Assembly: GCA_964485405.1 (NCBI GenBank)
Contig: CAZAJG010000008.1
Span: 1-64,000, forward strand
Direction: 5' to 3'
Length of the DNA stretch: 64,000 nucleotides
Source: CAKZNE01 sp964485405
GTDB lineage: Bacteria; Bacteroidota; Bacteroidia; Flavobacteriales; Schleiferiaceae
Positions 35,984-45,326 of this stretch are shown one piece after another (the stretch's first letter is position 1; every line of letters starts with the position of its first letter). The notes beneath the pieces are model-generated. The model was not told where the DNA came from. It did no database searches and saw only the letters and a program-made list of their open reading frames with translations. The translations under genes were made by a program, and so were the position numbers.

Positions 35984-37284
35984 GCTCCTCCGCTCGAAGC
36001 CATATAAATGGAGGGATCTTCTTCTTTTTGAATATCCATTTTATCCAAACGCTCTTTCCAAAGCCTCATGAACTCGGTATATTCCATTTTGTACTCTTTT
36101 TTAATCGGATCTGCAGCTGGTAAATCTTGTTTATAAGGATCTACTTGTTTACCATTTTTCCAAAAACGGTAACATACATGAGGGCCAGTAGCCAATCCAG
36201 TACTGCCTACATATCCAATAACTTCACCTTGTTTCACTCGGGTTCCTTTCCGTATTCCTTTCGCAAACTTGGTCATATGCAAATACTGAGTGGTGTAGGT
36301 AGAGTTATGGCGCACCTTTACATAATTTCCGTTTCCTCTGGTATAGGCGGCTGCTATTACTTCTCCATTTGCAGTGGACATGATCGGAGTACCTCTCGGA
36401 GCAGCATAATCTGTTCCCAAATGTGCCTTTCTCCTTTTTAAAACTGGGTGAAAACGATTTTTAGAATAACGACTTGATATTCTAAAAAAGTTCAACGGTG
36501 CTTTTAAAAACGCACGCCTCAAAGTATTTCCATCTTCATCAAAATAGTCACGATAGTCTTCTCCTTTTTCGAAATAAAAGGAATAGTGAGAAATCCCATT
36601 GTGATAAAAATCCGCGGCTAAAATCCGTCCTGCACCGATACTTACTGTATCGTCAATATACTTCTCTTCATAAATTACTTTAAAACCATCTCCCGGTCTT
36701 ATTCTAAAGAAGTCAATGCTCCACGCATATATGTCAGAGAGCCCCATGGCTAAATTGGCAGACCCTCCTTTTTTCAGTAGAGATTCGTACAAAGAAGATT
36801 CAATTTCTCCAGAAATGGTGCGCTGTTTGTAGGTTACTTTCTTTTTACCCGGATATACGGCCACTTCCTTATCCAAGTCAAAAACTATATAATCCACAGC
36901 AGAAGACTCATACACTAAATACTTTGCCACTTCACCACTGTCATGCTCTTCAGTAAATATAGAGTATGGCTTTCCTGAACGGAGCATTCTTACATCAAAA
37001 ACCTCTTTAAAGTCGTTTGCAATTTGATGTATAACGGGATATTCAACCCCCCGTGCTAAAAGAATATTTCCAAAGCTTTCTCCATTTTGTACTATATGTC
37101 TTTCAACCTTAAAAGAATCAACAGCAAGTCCAAAAAGCTTCTTTTCCGGTGCATCAACAACAACCGTTTGTTCTGTTTTTACTGGAGGAGTATTTGCGTC
37201 TTTCTGATCCGAATAATGATCGATCATCAGCACGGCTAAGATTATCGCAGCGCATGCTGCTATAATTCCAAGTTTTCTATTCAT
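35980..37284 (-). CDS. M23 family murein DD-endopeptidase, membrane-anchored
   Basis: A 434-residue LytM-type metallopeptidase. Residues about 5-22 are a membrane anchor or uncleaved signal. A middle region (about 60-270) has two LysM/OapA-like and Csd3-like domains (VERHIVQNGESFGNILLARG; SLYESLLKKGGSANLAMGLSDIYAW). The M23 domain spans about 280-400 with HLGTDYAAPRGTPIMS (zinc His and Asp), YLHMTKFAKGIRKGTRVKQGEVIGYVGSTGLATGPHVCYRF (HxH-type and last His). It would cleave peptide cross-links in murein during growth. Own promoter; overlaps recJ tail to tail by 4 bases. Confidence 0.93.
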   Translation of the reverse strand: MNRKLGIIAACAAIILAVLMIDHYSDQKDANTPPVKTEQTVVVDAPEKKLFGLAVDSFKVERHIVQNGESFGNILLARGVEYPVIHQIANDFKEVFDVRMLRSGKPYSIFTEEHDSGEVAKYLVYESSAVDYIVFDLDKEVAVYPGKKKVTYKQRTISGEIESSLYESLLKKGGSANLAMGLSDIYAWSIDFFRIRPGDGFKVIYEEKYIDDTVSIGAGRILAADFYHNGISHYSFYFEKGEDYRDYFDEDGNTLRRAFLKAPLNFFRISSRYSKNRFHPVLKRRKAHLGTDYAAPRGTPIMSTANGEVIAAAYTRGNGNYVKVRHNSTYTTQYLHMTKFAKGIRKGTRVKQGEVIGYVGSTGLATGPHVCYRFWKNGKQVDPYKQDLPAADPIKKEYKMEYTEFMRLWKERLDKMDIQKEEDPSIYMASSGGA

Positions 37285-37310
37285 CTTATTCTCTACAACT
37301 TAAGAAACGT

Positions 37311-37318
37311 CAAAAATA
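37311..37318 (-). promoter_or_regulatory. -7 box TATTTTTG (minus strand) for the M23 peptidase gene
   Basis: Plus strand reads CAAAAATA; 26 bases before the ATG at 37284. Confidence 0.5.
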
Positions 37319-37379
37319 AAGTTTTAACGCTTATCCTTAACCAAACGGCAGGTGTAACGCTAAATTTTACCAAGTAGGA

Positions 37380-38354
37380 TTATTTAGGCTTTACATTCAC
37401 CTCATCTAGTATAGATTCTACCCATGCTTTTCCCCACTCTTCAATTTCTGTTTTGCTCCAAAGCTCTGGATAAAAAATACGCTTTTGAAACCTGGGGGGT
37501 AAGTATTTTTGCCAATTGGTACCTCCTGTTGCTGTTATATCGGATGGTCTTCTAGCTAAGTAGGTTACAGAGGTTTTGTAGTGCTGTAATGGCCAGTTCA
37601 CGTTTACATTCAGATCTATAGCCCGGTACGCATTTATGAGCTCTTCATCTTTTTTGTCCTCATCGCTTAATGCCGCATAAAGTTGCCAAAGATTCGTTTT
37701 ACGGAAGTTTTCTCCCATTTCAATTAAACCCTTAGAATATTTATGCTCAAACTGTTTTAAGGTAAGTGTTTTCTCTCCTGTTTTTTCTAGAGTGGCACCT
37801 CTTTTCCAGTAAATGTGTTGATACATTTCTGAGATGGAAGCATCTTTATTGAGATAAGACTCTCTCACATCTTTTCCAACAAGATTCACAAAATCTGTAG
37901 CTCCGATTTCAATCATCCGGTATTGACCGGATTGAAAGCCACTTGCAGGAATTAAAGACATTCTAAATTTCAAAAACTGCTCTCGATCCATTCCTTTTTC
38001 CATCACTCCAAAAGAATGAGTAAGAGCTCCGAAATAGCGATTAATTCTCGTAAGCTTAGTCTTAAGCGTTTCTTTATCCACTTTGTCCATGAGCGCCAAT
38101 TGATGGATTTCATGAAGACTAAGTTTAAAATACAGTTCTGTTATTTGATGATACATGATAAAGATCTCTTCATCAGGTATACTGGTTTTAGGAGTTTGTA
38201 AACTTAGTAAAGTATCTAGATGAATATAATCCCAGTAAGTATTGTAATCGGCATAAAGCAAGCCGTCCAAGTAAGCGATAAGTTCCTGACCACTTGCGTG
38301 ATACTTTTCTGCTAACTTTTCAATTCTGTCCGTTATCTCAGAAGATATTTCCAT
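37380..38354 (-). CDS. kynA: tryptophan 2,3-dioxygenase
   Basis: A 324-residue heme enzyme that opens the indole ring of tryptophan to N-formylkynurenine, the first step of the kynurenine route. Family motifs: DYIHLDTLLSLQ, EEIFIMYHQITELYFKLSLHEI (distal His and substrate contacts), PASGFQSGQYRMIE, and near the C-terminus WPLQHYKTSVTYLARRP followed by TATGGTNWQKYL, where the His is the expected proximal heme ligand and TGG the substrate loop. It is shorter and more divergent than proteobacterial KynA but consistent with the Bacteroidota form. No other kynurenine gene is adjacent. Confidence 0.88.
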   Translation of the reverse strand: MEISSEITDRIEKLAEKYHASGQELIAYLDGLLYADYNTYWDYIHLDTLLSLQTPKTSIPDEEIFIMYHQITELYFKLSLHEIHQLALMDKVDKETLKTKLTRINRYFGALTHSFGVMEKGMDREQFLKFRMSLIPASGFQSGQYRMIEIGATDFVNLVGKDVRESYLNKDASISEMYQHIYWKRGATLEKTGEKTLTLKQFEHKYSKGLIEMGENFRKTNLWQLYAALSDEDKKDEELINAYRAIDLNVNVNWPLQHYKTSVTYLARRPSDITATGGTNWQKYLPPRFQKRIFYPELWSKTEIEEWGKAWVESILDEVNVKPK

Positions 38355-38436
38355 AGGAAATGGATGCGTTTAGATGATAATTTGTTAAACCAACTCCCAG
38401 TTAATACTGGAGTTAAGATTCCAAAGGTATCAAAAC

Positions 38437-39246
38437 TTATTTCCTGAATTCAATGGGATGTCTGAGATTCTTGTAGCTGATTAAATCTATGTCGATACTT
38501 CCCACTGCCAGTTCTGTTTCTAATCGCACAGGCAAACGGTTATCATCATCGGTTACCCATAGGGTCATTCCCTCTTTTTCCTTAAACACGCGGCCAGATT
38601 GAACAATTGGGATGAACTTTTTACAACGAATCTCACCAAACTCGGTATCTACGGTTTCCTTTCCTAGATATCGAAAGTAGAATTTAAACATTTCATGATC
38701 GAGAAACATTCGAACCGGAATCTCATCCCCCACTTTTACGTTATCCGTATTTATGCATCTAGCATAATAAAATGTGCTTAGTAAATCCTGAGCATTGTTG
38801 TCAATATCAAAACTTTTACTGTTCGCATCCAAATCAACTGCTTTATCCTCTTCATGGTCAAAGAGTATATGTCTTTTAATAGTATATCCTCCCTCATTCA
38901 CGTCCCTAATAAATTCTAAGGGCACAATACTATCCATATCTATATAGGTTTCGTAACGATCACGGGTTTTAAAAAACCACTCGGCCATACCAATCGTTCT
39001 GCCTGTACCAACCATGTGGAACGCATTTCTATTTTGCTTCACCACCTTTTCATTAATACTCAGCTCTGCAATTCCCGCGTTTATAATTCCATAGTGAATC
39101 CGGTACTTCAAGTACTCCCCTTTTTTGAATACATTGTTATCCACCGATTTATTTTCGGAGACTTCTTTGGGAGCGTCAATCCGTTGTGAGTTAACACTGG
39201 AAAGACCAAACAAGACCAATACTAGGAGTGTGATTATCTTTTTCAT
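38437..39246 (-). CDS. DUF3108 domain periplasmic protein
   Basis: A 269-residue exported protein (signal peptide to SVNSQR) with a DUF3108 domain: FKKGEYLKYRIHYGIINAGIAELSI at the start, AFHMVGTGRTIGMAEWFFKTRDRYETYID in the middle, and VWVTDDxxRLPVRLE-like LWVTDDDNRLPVRLETELAVGSIDIDL near the end. DUF3108 proteins are beta-sandwich periplasmic proteins of unknown function, common in Bacteroidota and Proteobacteria. Lies 82 bases downstream of the tryptophan dioxygenase start on the same strand and may share a transcript with it. Confidence 0.88.
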   Translation of the reverse strand: MKKIITLLVLVLFGLSSVNSQRIDAPKEVSENKSVDNNVFKKGEYLKYRIHYGIINAGIAELSINEKVVKQNRNAFHMVGTGRTIGMAEWFFKTRDRYETYIDMDSIVPLEFIRDVNEGGYTIKRHILFDHEEDKAVDLDANSKSFDIDNNAQDLLSTFYYARCINTDNVKVGDEIPVRMFLDHEMFKFYFRYLGKETVDTEFGEIRCKKFIPIVQSGRVFKEKEGMTLWVTDDDNRLPVRLETELAVGSIDIDLISYKNLRHPIEFRK

Positions 39247-39296
39247 GGGACTAAGGTTTGCCCTGAAAAATACAAATTGAATGCCAAAAACTTGAT

Positions 39297-39551
39297 TTAC
39301 TTGAAAAATTCTGAAATAGTTCCTTTTACTGCACCATAGGCATCGTCTACTGAACTATTATAGCCTGGGATTACATCGATATTGTAATACTGTTTAATTT
39401 CTAGTAGAGCTAATACAAAAATGATGAACCAAAGTAACAAACCTGAAGATTTAAAAGCAATGGAAATGCTTTCCCAAATATGAGGCCAATGAAGGGCCTT
39501 TGTTTGATTTGATTGCTTTGAAGAAAGGTCTTTGCTGCTACTAATATCCAC
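39297..39551 (-). CDS. small single-TM protein of unknown function
   Basis: An 84-residue protein. The N-terminal 35 residues are polar and Ser-rich (MDISSSKDLSSKQSNQTK); one membrane helix follows at about 36-52 (SSGLLLWFIIFVLALLEI), then a C-terminal 30 residues with AYGAVKGTISEFFK. Not recognised. A near-consensus -7 sequence (CATATTTG) lies about 40 bases upstream on the minus strand. The gene stands between DUF3108 and leuS genes, all on the minus strand. Coding status is likely but not certain. Confidence 0.6.
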   Translation of the reverse strand: MDISSSKDLSSKQSNQTKALHWPHIWESISIAFKSSGLLLWFIIFVLALLEIKQYYNIDVIPGYNSSVDDAYGAVKGTISEFFK

Positions 39552-39716
39552 AGGTTAAATCATTATTTCGATTAATCACTCTGCAAATATGTAGGAAAAA
39601 CTTTACAAAAACAAATTTTATGTAATACTTTTCTTACTTAAGCATGAGTAAGCTATATCCTAGCCCACTCAAATGACGTTTATTTTTTTCCTTACCTCAC
39701 TTTGGAGGCATGGCAA

Positions 39717-42503
39717 TCAAACAACTATGTTCACAATTTTTGAGGGAACAACAATTACCTTCTTCGGTGAATTACCATTCAAATATTCTTGCGTTTTTTC
39801 TAATCCCATGATATGATTTTGCACCTCTTCCTTATTCATATCCAATGGTAGCTCTATTTTAAATCGCATTTTTCCATTAAAAGCTACTGGATAAGCAAAA
39901 CTATTTTCCACCAAATATTGATCGTTATGAACAGGGAAAGCTACTTGTGAAATTCCTCCTTCATAGCCTAGTTTATTCCATAACTCTTCCGCCACATGCG
40001 GAGCAAAAGGGGAAATACATAATGCTAAGGGCTCCAATATTCCACGTTTGTTACATTTTAGAGATTGGAGTTCGTTCACACAAATCATAAAGGCACTTAT
40101 AGAAGTATTGAAACTGAACTGGGAGATATCTTCATTCACCTTTTTTATGAGCGTATGCAGCGATTTAAGTTCTTCTTTTACCGGCTTCTCATCACTTACT
40201 GTTAAGATACCATCACTATGGTACAGTCGCCACAACTTTTTAAGAAATCCATGTACTCCACTTAAACCAGCAGTATTCCATGGCTTAGATTGCTCTAATG
40301 GACCTAAAAACATTTCATACATGCGTAATGTATCTGCACCAAATTCAGAGCAGATATCATCCGGGTTAACTACGTTATACCATCTTTTAGACATTTTCTC
40401 TACTTCCCTAGAACAAATAAACTTGCCATCTTCTAACTCAAAACTAGCATCCTTTAAATCATCTCTCCAACCTTTAAAGGCCTCTACATCTAGTTCATCG
40501 GAGGCGTTTACCATATTCACATCAACATGAATAGGAGTGGTTTTAAAGTTTTTTCTTAGATTTTTAGAAACAAATCTATTCTCACCATTTACGCGATACG
40601 CTATGGCCGAAGTTCCTAATATCATTCCTTGATTGATTAGCTTTTGAAAAGGCTCTTCTGCATTTGTAAACCCAAAGTCTTTCAAAAACTTATGCCAAAA
40701 TCGTGCATACAAGAGATGACCCGTAGCATGCTCACTACCCCCTATATATAAATCAACACTTTGCCAATAGGACGAGGCAGATTCAGATACAAAGTCCCGT
40801 GTGTTTTGAGGATCCATGTACCGAAGAAAATACCAACTGCTGCCTGCCCAACCTGGCATAGTTGTAAGCTCTAAAGGATATCCGTTTTTCCCTACTTCAC
40901 CGTTTTCGGGATTATAGCACCACTTTTTGGCTCTAGCTAAAGGTGGCTCTCCATCTTGAGTGGGTAAGTATTTATCCACCTCAGGCAATTGTAGCGGTAA
41001 ATGTTCTTCTTTAACTGGTTTAGCCACATCCCCATCAAAATAAACAGGAATTGGCTCACCCCAATATCTTTGACGGCCAAAAATGGCATCTCGCAAGCGG
41101 TAATTGATTTTTCCTTTTCCGATTCCTTTGCCCTCAATTTCTTGAATCGCTCTCTGCACAGCTTCCTTTACTTGCAAACCATTAAGAAAATCAGAATTTA
41201 TAAGTACGCCCTCTTTGGCTTCAAACGCCTCCTTTTTTATGTTTCCACCTGCTACCACCTCGGTAATAGGAATATCAAAGTGATTCGCAAAGGCCCAGTC
41301 TCTGCTATCGTGACCTGGAACAGCCATTACAGCACCGGTACCGTAAGAAGCTAAAACATAATCGCCTATCCAAATCGGAATCTCCTCACTGGTGAAAGGA
41401 TGAATCGCGTAAGCTCCAGTAAACTGGCCAGAAACCGTCTTAACATCAGCCATACGATCGCGCTCTGTTTTTCGAGATGCTTGTTGCTTGTATTCGTTTA
41501 CCGACTGGTTAAAGTTTCCAGTTGTAATCTGCTTTACCAGTTCATGCTCTGGCGCTAAAACCATAAAACTCACCCCAAAAATAGTGTCAGGCCTAGTAGT
41601 AAACACCTCAATTGACTCCTCCGAGTCTTTTACCTTGAAATGTACACTTGCCCCGCTGGATCGTCCAATCCAGTTCCTTTGACTCTCTTTAAGTGGCTCT
41701 GGCCAATCTATTCCATCTAAACCATCTAAAAGTCTTTGAGCATATGCTGTGATGCGCATACTCCATTGCATCATTTTCTTCTGCACAACGGGATACCCTC
41801 CTCTTTCACTTCGCCCGTCTTTTACTTCATCATTCGCAAGTACAGTTCCCAGCTCAGGACACCAGTTTACGGTAGATTCACTTCGGTAGGAAAGTCTGTA
41901 ATCTTGAAGGATACGCTCTTTTTCCTCTTCTGAAAATGAGGCCCAATCATTGGCATCGAATGCTAACTCAGAATCCGTAGCTGCATTTAATCTCTTAGAG
42001 CCATTTTTCTCAAAGTATTCAACTAAGCTGTCAATACGTTGAGCTTCATCTAAATCCTTATTGTACCAGCTATTGAAAAGCTGAATAAATATCCATTGTG
42101 TCCATTTATAATAATCTGGAGAGGATGTCCTTACTTCTCTAGACCAATCAAACGAAAAACCCAATTGATCCAATTGCTCACGATATCTTTCAATATTTTG
42201 CTCGGTCGTAATTGCTGGATGCTGCCCGGTTTGAATAGCATATTGCTCAGCTGGCAGCCCAAAAGAGTCGTACCCCATGGGATGGAGAACATTAAACCCT
42301 TGGTGACGCTTAAAACGGGATACAATATCTGAAGCGATATAGCCTAAAGGATGCCCTACATGTAAGCCCGCCCCAGACGGGTATGGAAACATATCCAAAA
42401 CATAGTATTTAGGGCTATCCGTATTTTCGATGGCTTTAAAAGTGCTGTTTTTAGACCAATACTTTTGCCATTTCTTTTCTATCTCACGAAAGTTGTACTC
42501 CAT
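39717..42503 (-). CDS. leuS: leucyl-tRNA synthetase
   Basis: A 928-residue class I aminoacyl-tRNA synthetase that charges tRNA-Leu. The HIGH motif appears as HVGHPLGY near residue 50 (preceded by PYPSGAGL), and the KMSKS loop as EKMSKRWYNVVNPDD near 700. The CP1 editing domain includes the threonine-rich VFTTRPDTIFG and the GTGAVMAVPGHDSRD loop, so misacylated tRNA is hydrolysed. An insertion after the HIGH region, in the connective peptide (residues about 150-215), is usual in Bacteroidota LeuRS. Anticodon-binding helices and a C-terminal tail (VIVVPSKIVNIVV) close the protein. Confidence 0.97.
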   Translation of the reverse strand: MEYNFREIEKKWQKYWSKNSTFKAIENTDSPKYYVLDMFPYPSGAGLHVGHPLGYIASDIVSRFKRHQGFNVLHPMGYDSFGLPAEQYAIQTGQHPAITTEQNIERYREQLDQLGFSFDWSREVRTSSPDYYKWTQWIFIQLFNSWYNKDLDEAQRIDSLVEYFEKNGSKRLNAATDSELAFDANDWASFSEEEKERILQDYRLSYRSESTVNWCPELGTVLANDEVKDGRSERGGYPVVQKKMMQWSMRITAYAQRLLDGLDGIDWPEPLKESQRNWIGRSSGASVHFKVKDSEESIEVFTTRPDTIFGVSFMVLAPEHELVKQITTGNFNQSVNEYKQQASRKTERDRMADVKTVSGQFTGAYAIHPFTSEEIPIWIGDYVLASYGTGAVMAVPGHDSRDWAFANHFDIPITEVVAGGNIKKEAFEAKEGVLINSDFLNGLQVKEAVQRAIQEIEGKGIGKGKINYRLRDAIFGRQRYWGEPIPVYFDGDVAKPVKEEHLPLQLPEVDKYLPTQDGEPPLARAKKWCYNPENGEVGKNGYPLELTTMPGWAGSSWYFLRYMDPQNTRDFVSESASSYWQSVDLYIGGSEHATGHLLYARFWHKFLKDFGFTNAEEPFQKLINQGMILGTSAIAYRVNGENRFVSKNLRKNFKTTPIHVDVNMVNASDELDVEAFKGWRDDLKDASFELEDGKFICSREVEKMSKRWYNVVNPDDICSEFGADTLRMYEMFLGPLEQSKPWNTAGLSGVHGFLKKLWRLYHSDGILTVSDEKPVKEELKSLHTLIKKVNEDISQFSFNTSISAFMICVNELQSLKCNKRGILEPLALCISPFAPHVAEELWNKLGYEGGISQVAFPVHNDQYLVENSFAYPVAFNGKMRFKIELPLDMNKEEVQNHIMGLEKTQEYLNGNSPKKVIVVPSKIVNIVV

Positions 42504-42676
42504 TTTTCAAAGTCTTTGGGATCGCGAATTTAAAAAGATCAAGCAAGCTTGTCCTGCTATTATCGAAGATTTAAGTTTAATATGACTTATCTAATCCAAG
42601 ATGAGCTTTTAAACTATACATCAAAAAACTTACGAGATGTAGTATTATGATTACACCCTGTATCCATTTAATTCGA

Positions 42677-42684
42677 TAAATTTG
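42677..42684 (+). promoter_or_regulatory. -7 box TAAATTTG for the lipoprotein/barrel pair
   Basis: Exact TAnnTTTG match 22 bases before the ATG at 42707. Confidence 0.5.
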
Positions 42685-42706
42685 ATAAATACCTTAATCT
42701 TAAGTT

Positions 42707-44332
42707 ATGAAAATCAAACCTTTACTTTCCATCTGTTGTTCTCTGATTGTTTTAATTTCTTGCACCTCCCCTACCAAGGATTTTGATATACATATCAATC
42801 CAGCCTTTTATGAATACGTGGTAGAAGTAGAGCTCGAAGATATAGCAAACCCAAATCAAACTTTCAGCAATCCGGTAACCATATCTATCTCAGGCCAAGA
42901 TGCTTCGTCTATTTATAATATTGACGGAACCAAAAATTACGAATTGAACTTTGGTTCTTTACAATTGATTGTTGCAAAAGATAATGGGCCCATAGCTGGT
43001 AATCCGCTTTTATTTACTGTCCAAATTGAATCAAACGGGTATCGAAGCTCCAAGTTTCAAGTTGAAATAGAAGAAGAGGATTATTTTTTAAAGTATAATG
43101 TTGGATTAATAGACCAAAACAACCTCCCAATTGGATTAAGTAGTTCATCTAGCTCAGGAACGGTAACTACCAATGGTCAACTAAGCAGCCCATTGCTCAT
43201 CAATGCCGGATCTGCTGATAGCACTTCCCGAATTAGAATAACCATCCCGACTGATATTGAATTCAAAGACGCAGCTGGTAACAGTGCTAGCAGTGGTCAA
43301 TTGAATGTAGATATTTTAAGCCTTTCCGATACAAGCAGAAGTGGGCAAGCAGCATTACCGAATGGAGGCGGATTGGTTCAAACAGTTACTGTGGATGGTG
43401 AAGATTTGGACTTGTTACTAGAACCCTCAGCTACTTTCGAAATTGATATGACTGTCGGAAACACAGAAATTAAACAGTTTACTGGCAACGGAATAAGTAC
43501 AGAAATTGGTGTTCCAAACATCCTGTACAATGAAGACGCAAATCGCAATTACCAATCTGGGGATTCCATTAGCCTGATCAGTTTTACGGATGGAGATGTT
43601 GCCTGGCAGGGAGAAGGCACTTATGAAATTCAAAGCAGACCGAATGGAGACTTGTTTATACAATCCAACATTACTCACCTCTCCTTCTTTAAACTAATTG
43701 GAAAAAGCTATCGTTTGAGAAGATTCAGCTTTAAAAACTATCAGTTTTTCAATTACTTACAAACGAATGACAACGGATCCATAAGCGGAGACATGAGAGT
43801 GGTTATGAATTTCTCTTATGGCAGCAATAGCTTTAATTGGCCCTTTACTTTTAGTGGAGTAATCAATAACACCAAAAGCAAGTGGCTCAATTTGATCACT
43901 TCAAACAAATTAGCGCTAAGTGTTGCTGTAACAAATGGTGGAAACATTTCACCTGACATTTACGATTTTGCAATTAGCGAGCCTTCTCCTGGTAATGTAG
44001 AAATACAAGTAAGTCCGAAAAGTAATGGTGTGGATGTTAGCTTTAGCTTGTATTGCGCGGGAGATAATACCGTAATTACACCACCGGCAGGTGTAAAAAT
44101 GTTTTACAGAGAACATAACGGAATAGATCCCACCTTCAATCATCTGTACACATTTACGCAATCCAACAGCAACCAAAGCATAGGCCATATTTATCAATTG
44201 GAAGATGGTAAATATTATGATTTTAGAGCGCTTTTTGGAGATGAGCAAATTGACACGGCCAATGTTTTCGTAGAAGACAATAAGCATTACCAGGTTATTC
44301 TACCTCAAGACGCTTGCAACGAAATCCTTTAA
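42707..44332 (+). CDS. large lipoprotein of unknown function
   Basis: A 541-residue lipoprotein (SLIVLISC, Cys 19). It is strand-rich, with an early module (FYEYVVEVELEDIANPNQTFSNPVTISISGQD) of Ig-like type, a serine-rich loop (GLSSSSSSGTVTTNG) around residue 146, and a mid-segment of lipocalin-like alternation. Late in the protein a module reads SLYCAGDNTVITPPAGVKMFYRE. No catalytic motif or named domain found. It is followed 19 bases later by an outer-membrane barrel gene, suggesting a lipoprotein-barrel pair at the outer membrane. Unknown function. Confidence 0.75.
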   Translation: MKIKPLLSICCSLIVLISCTSPTKDFDIHINPAFYEYVVEVELEDIANPNQTFSNPVTISISGQDASSIYNIDGTKNYELNFGSLQLIVAKDNGPIAGNPLLFTVQIESNGYRSSKFQVEIEEEDYFLKYNVGLIDQNNLPIGLSSSSSSGTVTTNGQLSSPLLINAGSADSTSRIRITIPTDIEFKDAAGNSASSGQLNVDILSLSDTSRSGQAALPNGGGLVQTVTVDGEDLDLLLEPSATFEIDMTVGNTEIKQFTGNGISTEIGVPNILYNEDANRNYQSGDSISLISFTDGDVAWQGEGTYEIQSRPNGDLFIQSNITHLSFFKLIGKSYRLRRFSFKNYQFFNYLQTNDNGSISGDMRVVMNFSYGSNSFNWPFTFSGVINNTKSKWLNLITSNKLALSVAVTNGGNISPDIYDFAISEPSPGNVEIQVSPKSNGVDVSFSLYCAGDNTVITPPAGVKMFYREHNGIDPTFNHLYTFTQSNSNQSIGHIYQLEDGKYYDFRALFGDEQIDTANVFVEDNKHYQVILPQDACNEIL

Positions 44333-44351
44333 TTCTAAAACACAAACTCAT

Positions 44352-45158
44352 ATGAAAATCAAAGACTTTTTGCTTTCGGTATTGATGGTGTTTTTTGTAA
44401 CCCATGCCTCGGGTCAAATCTTTAAGAGTAAGCCGGATACCACACAAATGGACATTCCTGAAAAAGAGGTGCTGGCAGATCAGATTGAAAAAAAGGCTGT
44501 AAAGGCGCAACCGGACTCAATTATTGATAAAATGATAAAAGCTGACCCTTTTATGGGGTATGGCAAAAAAAGCGCGATTGCACTGAACCTAAGCAGCGTG
44601 GGTATTGGAATAGAATATGCTTATAATTTCAATAGACATTTAAACGGGCGAATTAGAGCAAATTTGCTCGTTTTAAGCGGCTTCGAGCAAGAAATGGAAT
44701 TGAATGGAACCCCAACCATCATAGTTGCAGATGTAGATGTTTTTAATACCGACTTTCTCCTTGAATATCTACCCTTTTCAAAAAGCAGCTTTAAACTTGT
44801 AGCTGGAGGGTCATTAATAATCAATGGCTCAGGGTCTGTGAATATTATTTACAATGATGTAATACAATATGGCGATTTGGAATTCAGCAATGAAGAAGTT
44901 GGTGATTTAACCATAGGAGTTGACTACGCTGGTTTTGCACCATATCTGGGTTTAGGGTTCGGCAGAGCTGTGCCCAAAAAGCGGGTTGGCTTCGGAATAG
45001 AATTAGGAACATACTACGCAGGTTCTCCCGATGTTAGTTTAGCGGCTACAAATATGTTAGCTCCAACGGCCACTGAAGAAGAAGCTCAGCTTCAAAGCAA
45101 TCTCTCAGATTATAAATGGTTTCCTTTTATCAATTTAAGATTAGCTGTAAGGCTGTAA
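44352..45158 (+). CDS. outer-membrane beta-barrel protein
   Basis: A 268-residue exported protein (signal peptide to ASGQIF). A proline/lysine-rich 50-residue stretch (KSKPDTTQMDIPEKEVLADQIEKK) precedes a barrel of amphipathic strands (SAIALNLSSVGIGIEYAYNF; HLNGRIRANLLVL; FKLVAGGSLIING; FAPYLGLGFGRAVPKKRVGFGIELGTYYAG), ending FPFINLRLAVRL. This is an OmpA-like or generic porin-family barrel; no pore signature. Cotranscribed with the large lipoprotein upstream. A bidirectional hairpin follows. Confidence 0.8.
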   Translation: MKIKDFLLSVLMVFFVTHASGQIFKSKPDTTQMDIPEKEVLADQIEKKAVKAQPDSIIDKMIKADPFMGYGKKSAIALNLSSVGIGIEYAYNFNRHLNGRIRANLLVLSGFEQEMELNGTPTIIVADVDVFNTDFLLEYLPFSKSSFKLVAGGSLIINGSGSVNIIYNDVIQYGDLEFSNEEVGDLTIGVDYAGFAPYLGLGFGRAVPKKRVGFGIELGTYYAGSPDVSLAATNMLAPTATEEEAQLQSNLSDYKWFPFINLRLAVRL

Positions 45159-45177
45159 AAACGGGATTATAGAATTC

Positions 45178-45208
45178 AAATAGTGATCTCAATTGGAGGT
45201 CACTATTT
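45178..45208. terminator. bidirectional hairpin between convergent genes
   Basis: Stem AAATAGTGATCTC with GGAGGTCACTATTT (one G-T pair), 4-base loop AATT, followed by T-rich DNA. It lies 20 bases after the barrel gene stop and between convergent genes. Confidence 0.75.
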
Positions 45209-45326
45209 ATTAGTCTTCTTTATGACTGATATCTAAATCCCGTGGCTACCATCGGCCCTGCTTTTTAACGAGCTTAGATACTTACTAATTGCATTGCATA
45301 GAGTGAACACCTATGATGCACGCGGC

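Noticed and set aside
40048..40530. 160-codon open frame on the plus strand inside leuS
   Set aside because: Antisense to a certain housekeeping gene with Ser/Phe-rich shadow composition.
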